From contig NZ_CP126170.1 in the NCBI RefSeq assembly GCF_033170385.1, positions 1,078,001 through 1,142,000 on the forward strand: a stretch of 64,000 nt of DNA, given 5' to 3'. Positions 19,888-28,305 of the stretch are shown here, piece after piece. This DNA comes from Xanthomonas rydalmerensis (GTDB lineage Bacteria > Pseudomonadota > Gammaproteobacteria > Xanthomonadales > Xanthomonadaceae). The stretch's first letter is position 1; each line of letters starts with the position of its first letter. A program made the position numbers and the translations under genes. Under the pieces are notes generated by a model. That model had not been told where the DNA came from. It made no database searches and saw only the letters and a program-made list of their open reading frames with translations.

Positions 19888-20994
19888 ATGCACCGCCTGA
19901 CCGTGGTGCAGCTGCTGCCGGCGCTGGAGTCCGGCGGCGTCGAGCGGTCCACGCTGGAAATCGCCCAGGCCCTGGTCGACGCCGGGCATCGCGCCGTGGT
20001 CGTTTCGGCCGGCGGCCGGCTGCTGCCGGCGCTGGCCGCCACCGGCGCCGAGCACATCGCCCTGGACATCGGCCGCAAATCCTTGTTGACCCTGCGCCAC
20101 GTGCCGGCGCTGCGGCGCCTGTTCGCGCGCGAGCGCGCCGACATCGTGCACGCGCGCTCGCGGCTGCCGGCCTGGTTGGGCTGGCGCGCGCTGCAGGGCA
20201 TGCCGGCGGCGCAGCGCCCGCGTCTGGTCACCACCGTGCACGGGCTCAATTCGCCCAGCCGCTACAGCGCGGTGATGACCCGCGGCGAGCGGGTCATCTG
20301 CGTGTCCGAGACCGTGCGCGACTACGTGCTGCAGCACTATCCGCAGACCGACCCGGCGCGCCTGCGGGTGGTGCCGCGCGGCATCGATCCGGCACAGTTC
20401 CCGCGCCGTCCCCGGCCCGATGCGCAGGCCTGGGCGGCCAGCCAGGCGCCGGTGCTGGCCGGGAACGGGCCGCTGCTGTTGCTGCCGGGGCGCGGCACCC
20501 GCCTGAAGGGCCACGCCGACGCGCTGCGCCTGCTGGCGTCGCTACGCGGCGAGGGCAGCGACGCGCGGCTGTGGTTGCCCGGCGCGCGCGAGGCCGGGCG
20601 CGAGGCCTACATCCGCGAACTGGAAGCCGAGGCGGCGACGCTTGGCGTGGCCGACGCGGTGGCGTTCACGCCGCCGACTGCGCGCATCGCCGAGGCCTAC
20701 GCTGCCAGCGACCTGGTGCTGCAGCTTTCGCGCAAGCCCGAGGCGTTCGGCCGCACCGTGGTCGAGGCGCTGGCGGTGGGGCGGCCGGTCCTGGGCTGGG
20801 CGCACGGCGGGGTCGGCGAACTGCTGGCACAACTGCAGCCCGCCGGCGCGGTGGCGACCTTCGATGCCACGGCCCTGCTGGCGACCGCGCGCGCGCTGCT
20901 GGCGCAGCCGCCGGCGCCGCCGGCGACGCTTCCCTATACGCTGCAGGCGATGCAGCGCAGCACTCTGGCGATCTATGACGAACTCCGGCCCTGA
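19888..20994 (+). CDS. Glycosyltransferase family 4
   Basis: A 368-residue cytoplasmic or membrane-associated GT-B glycosyltransferase, probably adding a sugar to lipopolysaccharide core or a related glycan. The N-terminal acceptor domain starts VVQLLPALESGGVERS, the glycine-rich loop seen in GT4 enzymes. The C-terminal donor domain has the EX7E motif (EAFGRTVVE) followed by ALAVGRPVLGW. It overlaps the following O-antigen ligase-like gene by 20 bp. Donor and acceptor sugars cannot be told from sequence. The neighbourhood (O-antigen ligase, lipid A acyltransferase, Kdo transferase) supports an LPS role. Confidence 0.87.
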   Translation: MHRLTVVQLLPALESGGVERSTLEIAQALVDAGHRAVVVSAGGRLLPALAATGAEHIALDIGRKSLLTLRHVPALRRLFARERADIVHARSRLPAWLGWRALQGMPAAQRPRLVTTVHGLNSPSRYSAVMTRGERVICVSETVRDYVLQHYPQTDPARLRVVPRGIDPAQFPRRPRPDAQAWAASQAPVLAGNGPLLLLPGRGTRLKGHADALRLLASLRGEGSDARLWLPGAREAGREAYIRELEAEAATLGVADAVAFTPPTARIAEAYAASDLVLQLSRKPEAFGRTVVEALAVGRPVLGWAHGGVGELLAQLQPAGAVATFDATALLATARALLAQPPAPPATLPYTLQAMQRSTLAIYDELRP

Positions 20995-22330
20995 CGGTTC
21001 CCTGTCCACTTCCCCCCTGCCCGAGGTCCGCGAACGCTGGGCGCCGGTCTGGGTGCTGGTGTTCGTCGCGCTGTGGCCGGCGCCGGGCCTGGCCGCCGGG
21101 GTGCTGGCACTGGGCGCGCTGGTCACCCTGGTACGCCTGCTGCACAGCCGCTTCCGCGGCGGCGCGCGCCTGCTCAGCGGTCCGGCCTGGGCGCTGACCA
21201 CGCTGCTGTTCCTCACCTACTGGCTGCCGCAGCCGCTGTCGGCGCTGGGCGCGGTGGACGTGCCGCTGGCCCTGCGCGAATCGGCGGTGGACCTGCGTTT
21301 CCTGCCGTTCCTGTGGCTGGTGGCGATGGCGGTGGCGACGCCGCGCGGGCGCCGCACCACCTTCAACGGCCTGGCGGTGATCGCCGCGATCTGGACCGTG
21401 GATGCGCTGGCGCAGGCGCTGTGCGGTACCAGCCCGCTGTTCTGGTCGATGGACCAACTGAAGTGGGCGATCAGCCACCATGGCCTGTGCACGCCGCAGG
21501 AGATCGCCCTGGCCGATCGCCTCAGCGGCGTGTTCGGCCCGTGCAACCTGAAGTTCGGCCAGGTGCTGGCCAGCGTGTCGCCGTTCCTGCTGTGGCTGGC
21601 CGCGCGCCGCGGCGGCGCCTGGGGCTGGCTGCTCGCGGCGGGCGCAGTGGGCGTGGTGCTGGTGCTGGCGGGCTCGCGCGCGTCATGGGTCACCTATGCG
21701 GTACTGCTGGTGCTGTCGGGCTGGCGCCTGCTCGGCGCGCGCAAGCTGCTCGCGCTGGGCGTGGCCGCGCTGCTGGTGGCCGCGGTGCTGGGCGTGGTGT
21801 CGCCGCAGGTGCACGACCGCTTCGAGCGCACCGCGCGCGTGCTCAGCGGACATCCGGCCGACCTCAACGCGGCGCTGACCGGGCGCGCACAGATCTGGAC
21901 CGCGGCCTGGTGCATGATCCGCGAGCATCCGGTCAACGGCGTCGGCGTGCGCGGCTTCCGCGAGGCCTACGCCAGTTGCGACCCGGATCCGACTCACGCC
22001 GGGGAATGGGGGCGCGAGCCGGCCTTCCATGCCCACCAGATCGTGCTCGAGGTGCTCGCCGAGACCGGGGTGATCGGGCTGCTGCTGTGGCTGGCCGGTG
22101 CCGCACAGGCATGGCGCGCCTGGCGCTACGCGTCGGCGCAGGCGCGCGAGCGGGCGCGTCCGGCGATGCAGGCCTTGTTGATCACCGTGTTCCCGTTCAA
22201 CACCCACCTGGCCTTCTACTCGTCGTTCTGGGGCGGGCTGACCATGCTGCTGATCGGCCTGTACGCCGGCGCCCTATTGGCGAATGACCCCGAACCGGGC
22301 GAACGCGCCGACGCCGCGGCGCCGCGCTGA
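20975..22330 (+). CDS. O-antigen ligase-like polymerase (Wzy_C domain)
   Basis: A 451-residue integral membrane protein with roughly ten hydrophobic segments (for example WVLVFVALWPAPGLAAGVLA and WGWLLAAGAVGVVLVLAGSR). The conserved large periplasmic loop contains LTGRAQIWTAAWCMIREHP and GVGVRGFREAYASC, plus a His in FHAHQIVLEVLAETG, matching the O-antigen ligase (WaaL)/Wzy_C family that transfers or polymerises glycan in the periplasm. The ATG at 20975 lies inside the end of the glycosyltransferase gene, so the two are coupled. It ends 4 bp from the convergent LpxL-type gene. WaaL and Wzy cannot be separated by sequence alone. Confidence 0.84.
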   Translation: MTNSGPDGSLSTSPLPEVRERWAPVWVLVFVALWPAPGLAAGVLALGALVTLVRLLHSRFRGGARLLSGPAWALTTLLFLTYWLPQPLSALGAVDVPLALRESAVDLRFLPFLWLVAMAVATPRGRRTTFNGLAVIAAIWTVDALAQALCGTSPLFWSMDQLKWAISHHGLCTPQEIALADRLSGVFGPCNLKFGQVLASVSPFLLWLAARRGGAWGWLLAAGAVGVVLVLAGSRASWVTYAVLLVLSGWRLLGARKLLALGVAALLVAAVLGVVSPQVHDRFERTARVLSGHPADLNAALTGRAQIWTAAWCMIREHPVNGVGVRGFREAYASCDPDPTHAGEWGREPAFHAHQIVLEVLAETGVIGLLLWLAGAAQAWRAWRYASAQARERARPAMQALLITVFPFNTHLAFYSSFWGGLTMLLIGLYAGALLANDPEPGERADAAAPR

Positions 22331-22338
22331 GCGCTCAG
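22327..22338. repeat. 12-bp palindrome spanning two convergent stop codons
   Basis: CTGAGCGCTCAG is a perfect palindrome that contains the TGA stops of the ligase-like gene and of the convergent acyltransferase gene. It is too short to be a strong terminator alone. Confidence 0.6.
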
Positions 22339-23276
22339 TTGCGCTCGTAGAAGTCGCTGCGGCCGCCGGGCTGGCGCTTGAAGCGGCGGTGGATCCACAG
22401 ATACTGCGCCGGCGCCTCGCGCACCATCGCCTCGATGGCGGCGTTGACCCGCGCGGTGTCGGCGACCATGTCCTCCGACGGGAACTGCTCCAGCGGCGGC
22501 GCGATGCGCAGCACGTAGTCGGCGCCTTCGCGACGGTGGAAATACGGCACCACCGCGCAGCCGGTCAGCCGCGCCAACTGATGGGTGGCGGTGATGGTGG
22601 CCGCGGGCATGCCGAAGAACGGCACGAACACCGTGTCCTTGCCGCGCATGTCCTGGTCCGGGGCGTACCACAGGAAGCCGCCGCGCTTGAGATGGCGCAC
22701 GCTGCCGCGCAGGTCTTCGTTGGCGAACATGGCGGTGGCGTAGCGCAGGCGGCCGCGCTTGACCGCCCATTCGAACACCGGATTGCGGTGGCGGCGGTAC
22801 ATCCCGGCCAGCGGCACGTACTGGCACAGCAGCCGGCCGCAGATCTCCAGGGTCATGAAGTGGCCGGACACCAGCAACACGCCACGGCCCTGCGCCTGCA
22901 GCGTCTGCAGGTGTTCCAGGCCCTCGATGCGGGTGCGCCGGCGAATCGCACCGATCCCGCCCCACCAGGCGCGGGCGAACTCGAACACGCCCACGCCCAG
23001 CGCATCGAAGCTGTCGCGCAGCAGGCGTTCGCGCCAGGCCTCGCTCTGCTCCGGGAAGCACAGTTTCAGGTTCACCTCGGCGGCATGGCGGCGGGTACCG
23101 GCCAGGCGCAGCGCCAGCCAGCCGATGCCGCGGCCCAGGGCGCGCTGCAACAGCCAGGGCAGACGCGCGGCGATCACCGCCAGGCCGAGCAGCAGCCAGG
23201 TGAGCCAGTGGCGGGGCGAGCGCGGCGGCGGTGCGGCCTGGGTGGCGGACGCGGGCGGAGTGGGGGCGGCAGACAT
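22335..23276 (-). CDS. LpxL/HtrB-type lipid A acyltransferase
   Basis: A 313-residue inner-membrane acyltransferase of the lysophospholipid/LpxL family, adding a secondary acyl chain to Kdo-lipid A. It has an N-terminal membrane segment (WLTWLLLGLAVIAARLPWLL), the catalytic HX4E motif (GHFMTLE), a substrate-binding region around AGMYRRHRNPVFEW, and the later motif YAPDQDMRGKDTVFVPFFG. Size matches LpxL (about 306-320). It is divergent from waaA, with the starts about 100 bp apart. LpxL and LpxM homologues are hard to distinguish by eye. Confidence 0.87.
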   Translation of the reverse strand: MSAAPTPPASATQAAPPPRSPRHWLTWLLLGLAVIAARLPWLLQRALGRGIGWLALRLAGTRRHAAEVNLKLCFPEQSEAWRERLLRDSFDALGVGVFEFARAWWGGIGAIRRRTRIEGLEHLQTLQAQGRGVLLVSGHFMTLEICGRLLCQYVPLAGMYRRHRNPVFEWAVKRGRLRYATAMFANEDLRGSVRHLKRGGFLWYAPDQDMRGKDTVFVPFFGMPAATITATHQLARLTGCAVVPYFHRREGADYVLRIAPPLEQFPSEDMVADTARVNAAIEAMVREAPAQYLWIHRRFKRQPGGRSDFYERN

Positions 23277-23378
23277 GCGCCAAGTTTAGCCGGGCACGCG
23301 CACGACCGCGTCGGTGCTTCCGTGGTGGGCATGTCGATCGTCTGCCGCCGGCCGCATGCAACCGGCTATGCTGTCCGG

Positions 23379-24698
23379 ATGCGCAACGATTTCATCGAGC
23401 GGCTGCTGCGCGGCCTGTACTCGGCCGTGCTCTATCTGCTGCTGCCGGTCACCGTCTACCACCTGGTCTGGCGCGGTTTCCGCGTGCGCCAGTACTTCCA
23501 GCGCTGGGACGAGCGCTACGCCTCGTATGCGCAGGCGTGCGGCCGCCCGCGGGTGTGGCTGCATGCGGTCTCGGTGGGCGAGGTCAACGTCGCCGCGCCG
23601 GTGGTCAATGCGCTGCGCGCGCAGCGCCCGGACATCCGTTGGGTGATCACCACCATCACCCCGACCGGCTCGGAGCGGGTGCGCGCGCTTTGGGGCGACG
23701 CCCTGGACCACGTGTATCTGCCCTACGATGTGCCCGGCAGCGTCGGCCGCTTCCTGCAGCATTTCCGCCCCAGCCTGGCGCTGATCCTGGAGACCGAGCT
23801 GTGGCCGAACATGCTGTTCGGCTGCCGCGACCGCGGCATTCCGGTGTACGTGCTCAATGCGCGGCTGTCGGCGCGTTCGCTGCGCGGCTACCGGGTGCTG
23901 CGGCCGTTGATCGGGCGCGCCTTGCGCACCGTCACCTGCGTGGCGGCGCAATCGCAGGAGGATGCCGAGCGCTTCGTGGCGCTGGGCGCGCGCGCCGAGC
24001 AGGTGCGTGCGCTGGGCAACCTGAAGTTCGATATCGCCGCGCCTGCGCACCTGCCCGACGTTGTCGCGGCGTTCCGCGAGCGCGTGCCGGCGACGCGTCC
24101 GGTGTGGATCGCCGCCAGCACCCACGATGGCGAGGAAGCGGCGGTGATCGAGATGCACCGGCAACTGCGTCGGCAGTGGCCGGACCTGCTGCTGCTGTGG
24201 GCGCCGCGGCATCCGGAGCGCTTCGCCAAGGTCGAGGCGCTGGCGCGCGACCAGGGCTGGCGCGTGGCCACGCGCCGCCAGCAGCAGTGGCCGGGCGCCG
24301 ACGATGCGGTATTCGTGATCGACACGCTGGGCGAGCTGATGGGCTTCTACGCCTGCGCCCAGGTGGCCTTCGTCGGTGGCAGCCTGCAGCCGATCGGCGG
24401 GCACAATCTGCTGGAGCCGGCCGCGGTCGGTACGCCGTCGGTTACCGGTCCGCACCTGCACAACTTCTCCGAGATCTCGCGGCGCATGCGCGAAGCCGGC
24501 GCGGTGGCCATCTGCGAGGATGCCGGCGCCGTGTGCGCGGCGCTGCAGAGCCTGCTGGCCGACGCCGAGGCGCGCAAGCGCATGGCCGAGGCCGGCTGCG
24601 CGCTGGTCGCCAACGGCCGCGGCGCATTGCAGCGGACCCTGCAGCTGATCGCGCCGCATCTGCCGCCGTTGGCGGACGACGCGGGCGCGCAGGAGTAG
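23379..24698 (+). CDS. waaA: 3-deoxy-D-manno-octulosonic acid transferase (Kdo transferase)
   Basis: A 439-residue GT30-family enzyme that transfers Kdo from CMP-Kdo onto lipid A precursor at the inner membrane. An N-terminal anchor (AVLYLLLPVTVYHLVW) is followed by the acceptor-domain signature WLHAVSVGEVNVAAPVV and ETELWPNML, with the expected acidic residues, and then the C-terminal donor domain with GSLQPIGGHNLLEPAAVG, which is diagnostic for WaaA. The start at 23379 (MRNDFIERLL) leaves the anchor intact. The adjacent acyltransferase needs the Kdo-modified product, so the divergent pair makes functional sense. Confidence 0.95.
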   Translation: MRNDFIERLLRGLYSAVLYLLLPVTVYHLVWRGFRVRQYFQRWDERYASYAQACGRPRVWLHAVSVGEVNVAAPVVNALRAQRPDIRWVITTITPTGSERVRALWGDALDHVYLPYDVPGSVGRFLQHFRPSLALILETELWPNMLFGCRDRGIPVYVLNARLSARSLRGYRVLRPLIGRALRTVTCVAAQSQEDAERFVALGARAEQVRALGNLKFDIAAPAHLPDVVAAFRERVPATRPVWIAASTHDGEEAAVIEMHRQLRRQWPDLLLLWAPRHPERFAKVEALARDQGWRVATRRQQQWPGADDAVFVIDTLGELMGFYACAQVAFVGGSLQPIGGHNLLEPAAVGTPSVTGPHLHNFSEISRRMREAGAVAICEDAGAVCAALQSLLADAEARKRMAEAGCALVANGRGALQRTLQLIAPHLPPLADDAGAQE

Positions 24699-24818
24699 CG
24701 CGCCGGCGCGTCGAGATGTACGCGCCTGGAGGAGCGCCTGCAGACGGGCAGAAGCCCCCTTGTGGGAGCGACTTCAGTCGCGACGCATGACACTCTGCGT
24801 TGGCACATTCCGTCCAGC

Positions 24819-25136
24819 CCACCGCGCACCGCGTCGGGACTGAAGTCCCTCCCACAGTGAGCTTCCGGATCATTGCGCCATTGCACAGGATGGCGTTCGC
24901 TGCGCCACATAGGATGGTTCGACGCAACATGGCGCATATCGCAGTGCGATGCGCACACGTGTAGGAGCGGCTTCAGCCGCGACGAGGCGTTATCGGTAGC
25001 GCTTCGTCGCGGCTGAAGCCGCTCCTACGAATGACATTCGTCGTTACTCGAGGTGCCCTTCAAGTTGCGACGCATGGCACTCGCCGCCCCTCTCATCCCA
25101 CCGCGCACCGCGTCGGGACTGAAGTCCCTCCCACAG
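24819..25136. repeat. 39-bp direct repeat, two copies
   Basis: A 39-bp block beginning CCACCGCGCACCGCGTCGGG occurs at 24819-24857 and again at 25098-25136. The similarity is looser upstream (GCGACGCATG-CACTC at 24780 and 25068) and also continues a few bases downstream (GAGCTTCC). The copies flank the REP-type palindrome at 24961-25028. Confidence 0.8.
24961..25028. repeat. REP-type palindromic repeat (GTAGGAGCGGCTTCAGCCGCGAC)
   Basis: Two 29-bp arms, 24961-24989 and 25000-25028, are inverted copies with one mismatch and a 10-bp spacer. The arm begins GTAGGAGCGGCTTCAGCCGC. This is a typical dispersed extragenic palindrome. A related partial copy without the CTT step lies at 56752-56773, and a degenerate one at about 24761-24783. 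The rest of the 520-bp waaA-tolC gap holds no recognisable gene. Confidence 0.85.
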
Positions 25137-25165
25137 GGGAGCTTCCGCGAAGCCTTACCCAATAC

Positions 25166-25194
25166 AAAAACGGCGGACCCGAAGGCCCGCCGTT
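25166..25194 (-). terminator. Rho-independent terminator after tolC
   Basis: Read on the minus strand, AACGGCGG-GCCTTCGGGT-CCGCCGTT is followed directly by TTTTGTATT, 27 bp after the tolC stop. Confidence 0.88.
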
Positions 25195-25220
25195 CTGGCA
25201 GCAAGCGCGTGTGCGTGCGC

Positions 25221-26588
25221 TTACTGCGTGCTGTTGGCCGAGTTGAGCTTGGATTCGGCGCTCTGGGTCAGCAGCGCGTTGATCGACTGCACCTCGGCCA
25301 CGTCCAGCGAGCCGAGCGCCTGGCTCAGCAGCAGGCGGTTCTGCAGGAAGTTGTAGCGCGCCTGCGCGTAGGCCAACTGCGCCTGGTACAGGGTGCGCTG
25401 GTTCTGCACCACGTCCAGCACGGTGCGGGTGCCCACTTCCAGGCCGACCTGCGAGGCGTCGAACGCGGCCTGCGCCGAGACCACCGCCAGGCGCCGCGCC
25501 TCGATCTCGCTGATCCCGGCCACCACCGTCTGGTAGGCGTTGCGGGTGTTGCGGTCGAGCGCGCGCTTCTGCAGTTCGTAGGTGTCCTGGGCGATGTCGC
25601 GTTGCGCCAGGGCCTGGCGCACGCCCGACTGGGTGGCGCCGCCGGCGAAGATCGGGATGTTCAAGGTCAGGCCGATGGTGTTGCTGTCGGCGCGCGGCGT
25701 GCTGCCGCTGCCGGAGACGCTGTCGCCCCAGTTCGCGTCGCGGCCGGCGCTGGCCGACAGGCTCAGCGTCGGCAGGTGCCCGGCGCGCGCCGCCGACACG
25801 CTGGCTTCGGCTGCCTGCACCTGGTACTGGTAGGAACGCAGCGACGGGTTCTTGTCCAGCGCCGAGGCGATCAGGCTGTCGATGTCGCCGCCGGTGGCCG
25901 GCAGCTGCGGGCGGAAGTCCTCCGGCAGGCCGCGCAGGTCGCGCACCGGCTGACCGGTGATCTCGGTCAAGGCCTGGTACAGGTCCTGCAGCGAGTTGCG
26001 CGCGGTGATCGTGTCGGCGCGGGCCTGGTCGTACTCGGCGCGCGCTTCGTGCACGTCGGTGATCGGCGCCAGGCCCACTTCCAGGCGCTTGTCGGCGTAG
26101 TCGAACTGCTTCTTGGCGGCGGCTTCGTTGGTCTCGGCGGCGACCAGCGATTCGATCGCCACCAGCACGTTGAAGTAGGCCGCCGAGGTGCGCACGATCA
26201 GGTCGTCGTTGGCCGAGTCCAGGGTGTAGTCGGCGGCCAGGCTGCGCGCCTTCTGCGCACGCAGGTTGGAGAACTGCGCGAAGTTGACCAGGGTCTGCTG
26301 GCCCTGCACGGCATAGCTGCGGCTCTTGCCGGTGCCGGCCAGTTCGCCGCCGCCGCGCTCGACTTCGCTATGGTTGCGCTGCAGCGACGCGCTGCCGTTG
26401 ATCTGCGGCAGCAGGGCGGCGCGCGCCTGCACCTCGCCTTCCTTGTCGTACAGCCGGGTCGATTCCGCGGTGGCCAACTGCGGGTCGCTGTTGCGGGCCA
26501 TTTCGTAGACTTGCAGCAGGTCCGTGGCGTTGGCAGCCAGCGGAGACAGCGCGGCGGCCAGCGCCAGGACGAGGGATCGGCGGATCAT
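25221..26588 (-). CDS. tolC: TolC family outer-membrane efflux protein
   Basis: A 455-residue outer-membrane channel of type I secretion and tripartite efflux systems. The signal peptide is residues 1-22 (MIRRSLVLALAAALSPLAANA). Two structurally repeated halves follow, each with a long helical region (YEMARNSDPQLATAE and IASALDKNPSLRSYQYQVQ begin the two repeats) and the typical PIFAGG strand motif. It is followed downstream by a good intrinsic terminator. A PCMT-like methyltransferase gene ends 18 bp upstream and a TetR regulator precedes that, all on the same strand. This order suggests the regulator controls tolC expression. No inner-membrane pump is encoded nearby, so TolC probably serves several partners. 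Confidence 0.93.
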   Translation of the reverse strand: MIRRSLVLALAAALSPLAANATDLLQVYEMARNSDPQLATAESTRLYDKEGEVQARAALLPQINGSASLQRNHSEVERGGGELAGTGKSRSYAVQGQQTLVNFAQFSNLRAQKARSLAADYTLDSANDDLIVRTSAAYFNVLVAIESLVAAETNEAAAKKQFDYADKRLEVGLAPITDVHEARAEYDQARADTITARNSLQDLYQALTEITGQPVRDLRGLPEDFRPQLPATGGDIDSLIASALDKNPSLRSYQYQVQAAEASVSAARAGHLPTLSLSASAGRDANWGDSVSGSGSTPRADSNTIGLTLNIPIFAGGATQSGVRQALAQRDIAQDTYELQKRALDRNTRNAYQTVVAGISEIEARRLAVVSAQAAFDASQVGLEVGTRTVLDVVQNQRTLYQAQLAYAQARYNFLQNRLLLSQALGSLDVAEVQSINALLTQSAESKLNSANSTQ

Positions 26589-26606
26589 TGCGGCTTCCTT
26601 GATGGA

Positions 26607-27266
26607 TCAGAATGTGAACTGGGGGACTGGCGCTGCGCCTCGCAGGTAGTACGCCAGGTCGGTTTCGAACAGCGATTCCGTGCGCGGCGCGCCGGCCTCG
26701 GCATGCACCAGCACCGCGTCCATGACCGGCGCGCGGCCGCGGATCGCGAACAGGCGACCGCCGGGGCGCAGCCAGGCCAGGAACTGGGCCGGGATCTCGG
26801 TGACCGCGGCGGTGACGCAGACCACGTCGAAGCGGCGCTCGCTGTTCCAGGCGAAGGCGTCGGCGGTCTCGATGCGAACGTTGCTGCCCAGGCCGGCGGC
26901 ATCCAGGTTGGCGCGCGCAGCGGCGGCCAGGGCCGGTTCGATCTCCAGGCTGACCACTTCGCGGCCGAGCTCGCCCAGGCAGGCGCTGACGAAGCCGCTG
27001 CCGGTGCCGATCTCCAGCACGTCCTCGCCCGGCTGCAGGTCCAGGGCCTGCAGCATGCGGCCTTCGATGACCGGCTTCATCATGTACTGGCCGTGGCCCA
27101 GCGGAATTTCCAGGTCGGCGTAGGCCACGGCGCGGTGGGCCGGCGGCACGAAGGTCTCGCGCGGCAGCCGCGACAGCACGTCGAGCACGCGCAGGTCCAG
27201 CACGTCCCAGGGACGGACCTGCTGTTCCACCATCTTTTCGCGGGCTTGGGAGTAGTCGATCGTCAT
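26607..27266 (-). CDS. Protein-L-isoaspartate O-methyltransferase family protein
   Basis: A 219-residue SAM-dependent methyltransferase. The Rossmann signature DVLEIGTGSGFVSACLGELG and the following acidic residue in VVSLEIEP are clear, and the PCMT substrate region is recognisable (GHGQYMMKPVIEGRML). True Pcm proteins repair isoaspartyl residues; this copy has the divergent YMMKPVIEGR sequence in place of the usual TISQPYIVA, so the substrate may differ. I chose the ATG at 27266 (MTIDYSQAREKMVEQQVRPW); an in-frame ATG three codons earlier is equally possible. It lies between tetR and tolC on the same strand. Confidence 0.85.
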   Translation of the reverse strand: MTIDYSQAREKMVEQQVRPWDVLDLRVLDVLSRLPRETFVPPAHRAVAYADLEIPLGHGQYMMKPVIEGRMLQALDLQPGEDVLEIGTGSGFVSACLGELGREVVSLEIEPALAAAARANLDAAGLGSNVRIETADAFAWNSERRFDVVCVTAAVTEIPAQFLAWLRPGGRLFAIRGRAPVMDAVLVHAEAGAPRTESLFETDLAYYLRGAAPVPQFTF

Positions 27267-27400
27267 TTCGGGCATCCAACGCGGAGGGCCGGGCATTTTA
27301 GCCGGCACGGAGGCCGGGCGTATGCCGCAGCATCGCCGCCGGGCGCCCCGGCGCGCAGTGCCGGAAGTCATCGGGGTGGGCGGACGGCGCCGCGGCCGGG

Positions 27401-28063
27401 CTAGCGCGGCGCATAGGCGCGCAGGAAGAAGTCGATGCTGGCCTCGACATGGGCGCGGATCCGGTCCTGGCCGGCATCGCGGCACAGGCCGCACATCATC
27501 AGCGAGTACAGCTCGCCCTTGACCAGGCAGAAGAACTGCGAGGCGGCCAGGTTCAGGTCGGCGATGTCCAGTTCGCCGGCGGCGACGTGGGCCTGCAACA
27601 ACGTCGCCAGGTCCTGCTGGGTGCGCTTGGGGCCGGCGTTCCAGAACATCTCGCGGACGTGGTCGTCGCCGGTGCCGGGGGTCAGCATCATGCGGTGGGT
27701 GGCCATCGCCGCCTCGCTGCTGATCATGGCGAAGAAGGCCAGGCCGATCTCCACCAGCTGCGTGCGCAGCGGCCCTTTCAGCGCGTGCCCGAACAGGTCG
27801 TCGGGCAGCAGCGCCTGGCATTGCGCGCGCACCGCCTCGGCGAACAGGGTTTCCTTGTCGCCGTAGTGGCTGTAGACGGTGAGCTTGGAGACGCCGGCGC
27901 GGGCGGCGATGCCGTCCATGCTGACGCCGCCGAAGCCCAGTTCGGTGAACATCTCCCGTGCCGCCTCCAGGATCGCGGCGCGTTTGCCCATGTCCTTGGG
28001 GCGGCCGGGCCCGGCGGGACGCGAGGAGGATTTGGCGGAGACGGCGGGCGATTTGCTGACCAT
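27401..28063 (-). CDS. TetR/AcrR-family transcriptional regulator
   Basis: A 220-residue repressor-type protein. After a basic, Ser/Pro-rich tail, the TetR helix-turn-helix runs from about residue 25 to 75 (RAAILEAAREMFTELGFGG, GIAARAGVSKLTVYSHYGDK). The remainder is a helical ligand-binding domain with no recognisable ligand. It is the first gene of the tetR-pcm-tolC direction, so ligand-controlled export through TolC is the natural reading. Two near-identical palindromic sites lie immediately upstream of its start codon and probably mediate autoregulation. Confidence 0.88.
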   Translation of the reverse strand: MVSKSPAVSAKSSSRPAGPGRPKDMGKRAAILEAAREMFTELGFGGVSMDGIAARAGVSKLTVYSHYGDKETLFAEAVRAQCQALLPDDLFGHALKGPLRTQLVEIGLAFFAMISSEAAMATHRMMLTPGTGDDHVREMFWNAGPKRTQQDLATLLQAHVAAGELDIADLNLAASQFFCLVKGELYSLMMCGLCRDAGQDRIRAHVEASIDFFLRAYAPR

Positions 28064-28074
28064 GGCGGCAATAC

Positions 28075-28115
28075 TAGACCAGTCGGTTCGATATTTATAC
28101 TAGACCCATGGGTTC
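28075..28115. promoter_or_regulatory. Tandem operator-like sites upstream of tetR
   Basis: Two 15-bp sites, 28075-28089 and 28101-28115, share the consensus TAGACCnnTnGGTTC (12 of 15 identical) and start 26 bp apart. Each has partial dyad symmetry (ACC-GGT). They lie 12-52 bp upstream of the tetR ATG, with an AT-rich ATATTTATAC between them that could be a promoter -10 element. This is what an autoregulating TetR-family protein would bind; the protein-site match is inference. Confidence 0.7.
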
Positions 28116-28305
28116 ATTATTGTGACGGTGCGTCCGGCCGGCGTCGCGCAGGGGCCAGGCGTGCGCTCGGTGGCCTCGCGCGCCTGGCCTGGACGACTCC
28201 AAGCCGTCAGGAAGTCCCTGACATCGGCAGCGAACAGGCGGTGATAGATTAGTCAACTGCCCACAGGGGGTGCCGCGCGCCGTAGCCGGTGTGATTCGGA
28301 AAGGG

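Noticed and set aside
25053..27404. 783-codon plus-strand open frame antisense to tolC
   Set aside because: Low-complexity residue bias and complete overlap with two clear minus-strand genes.
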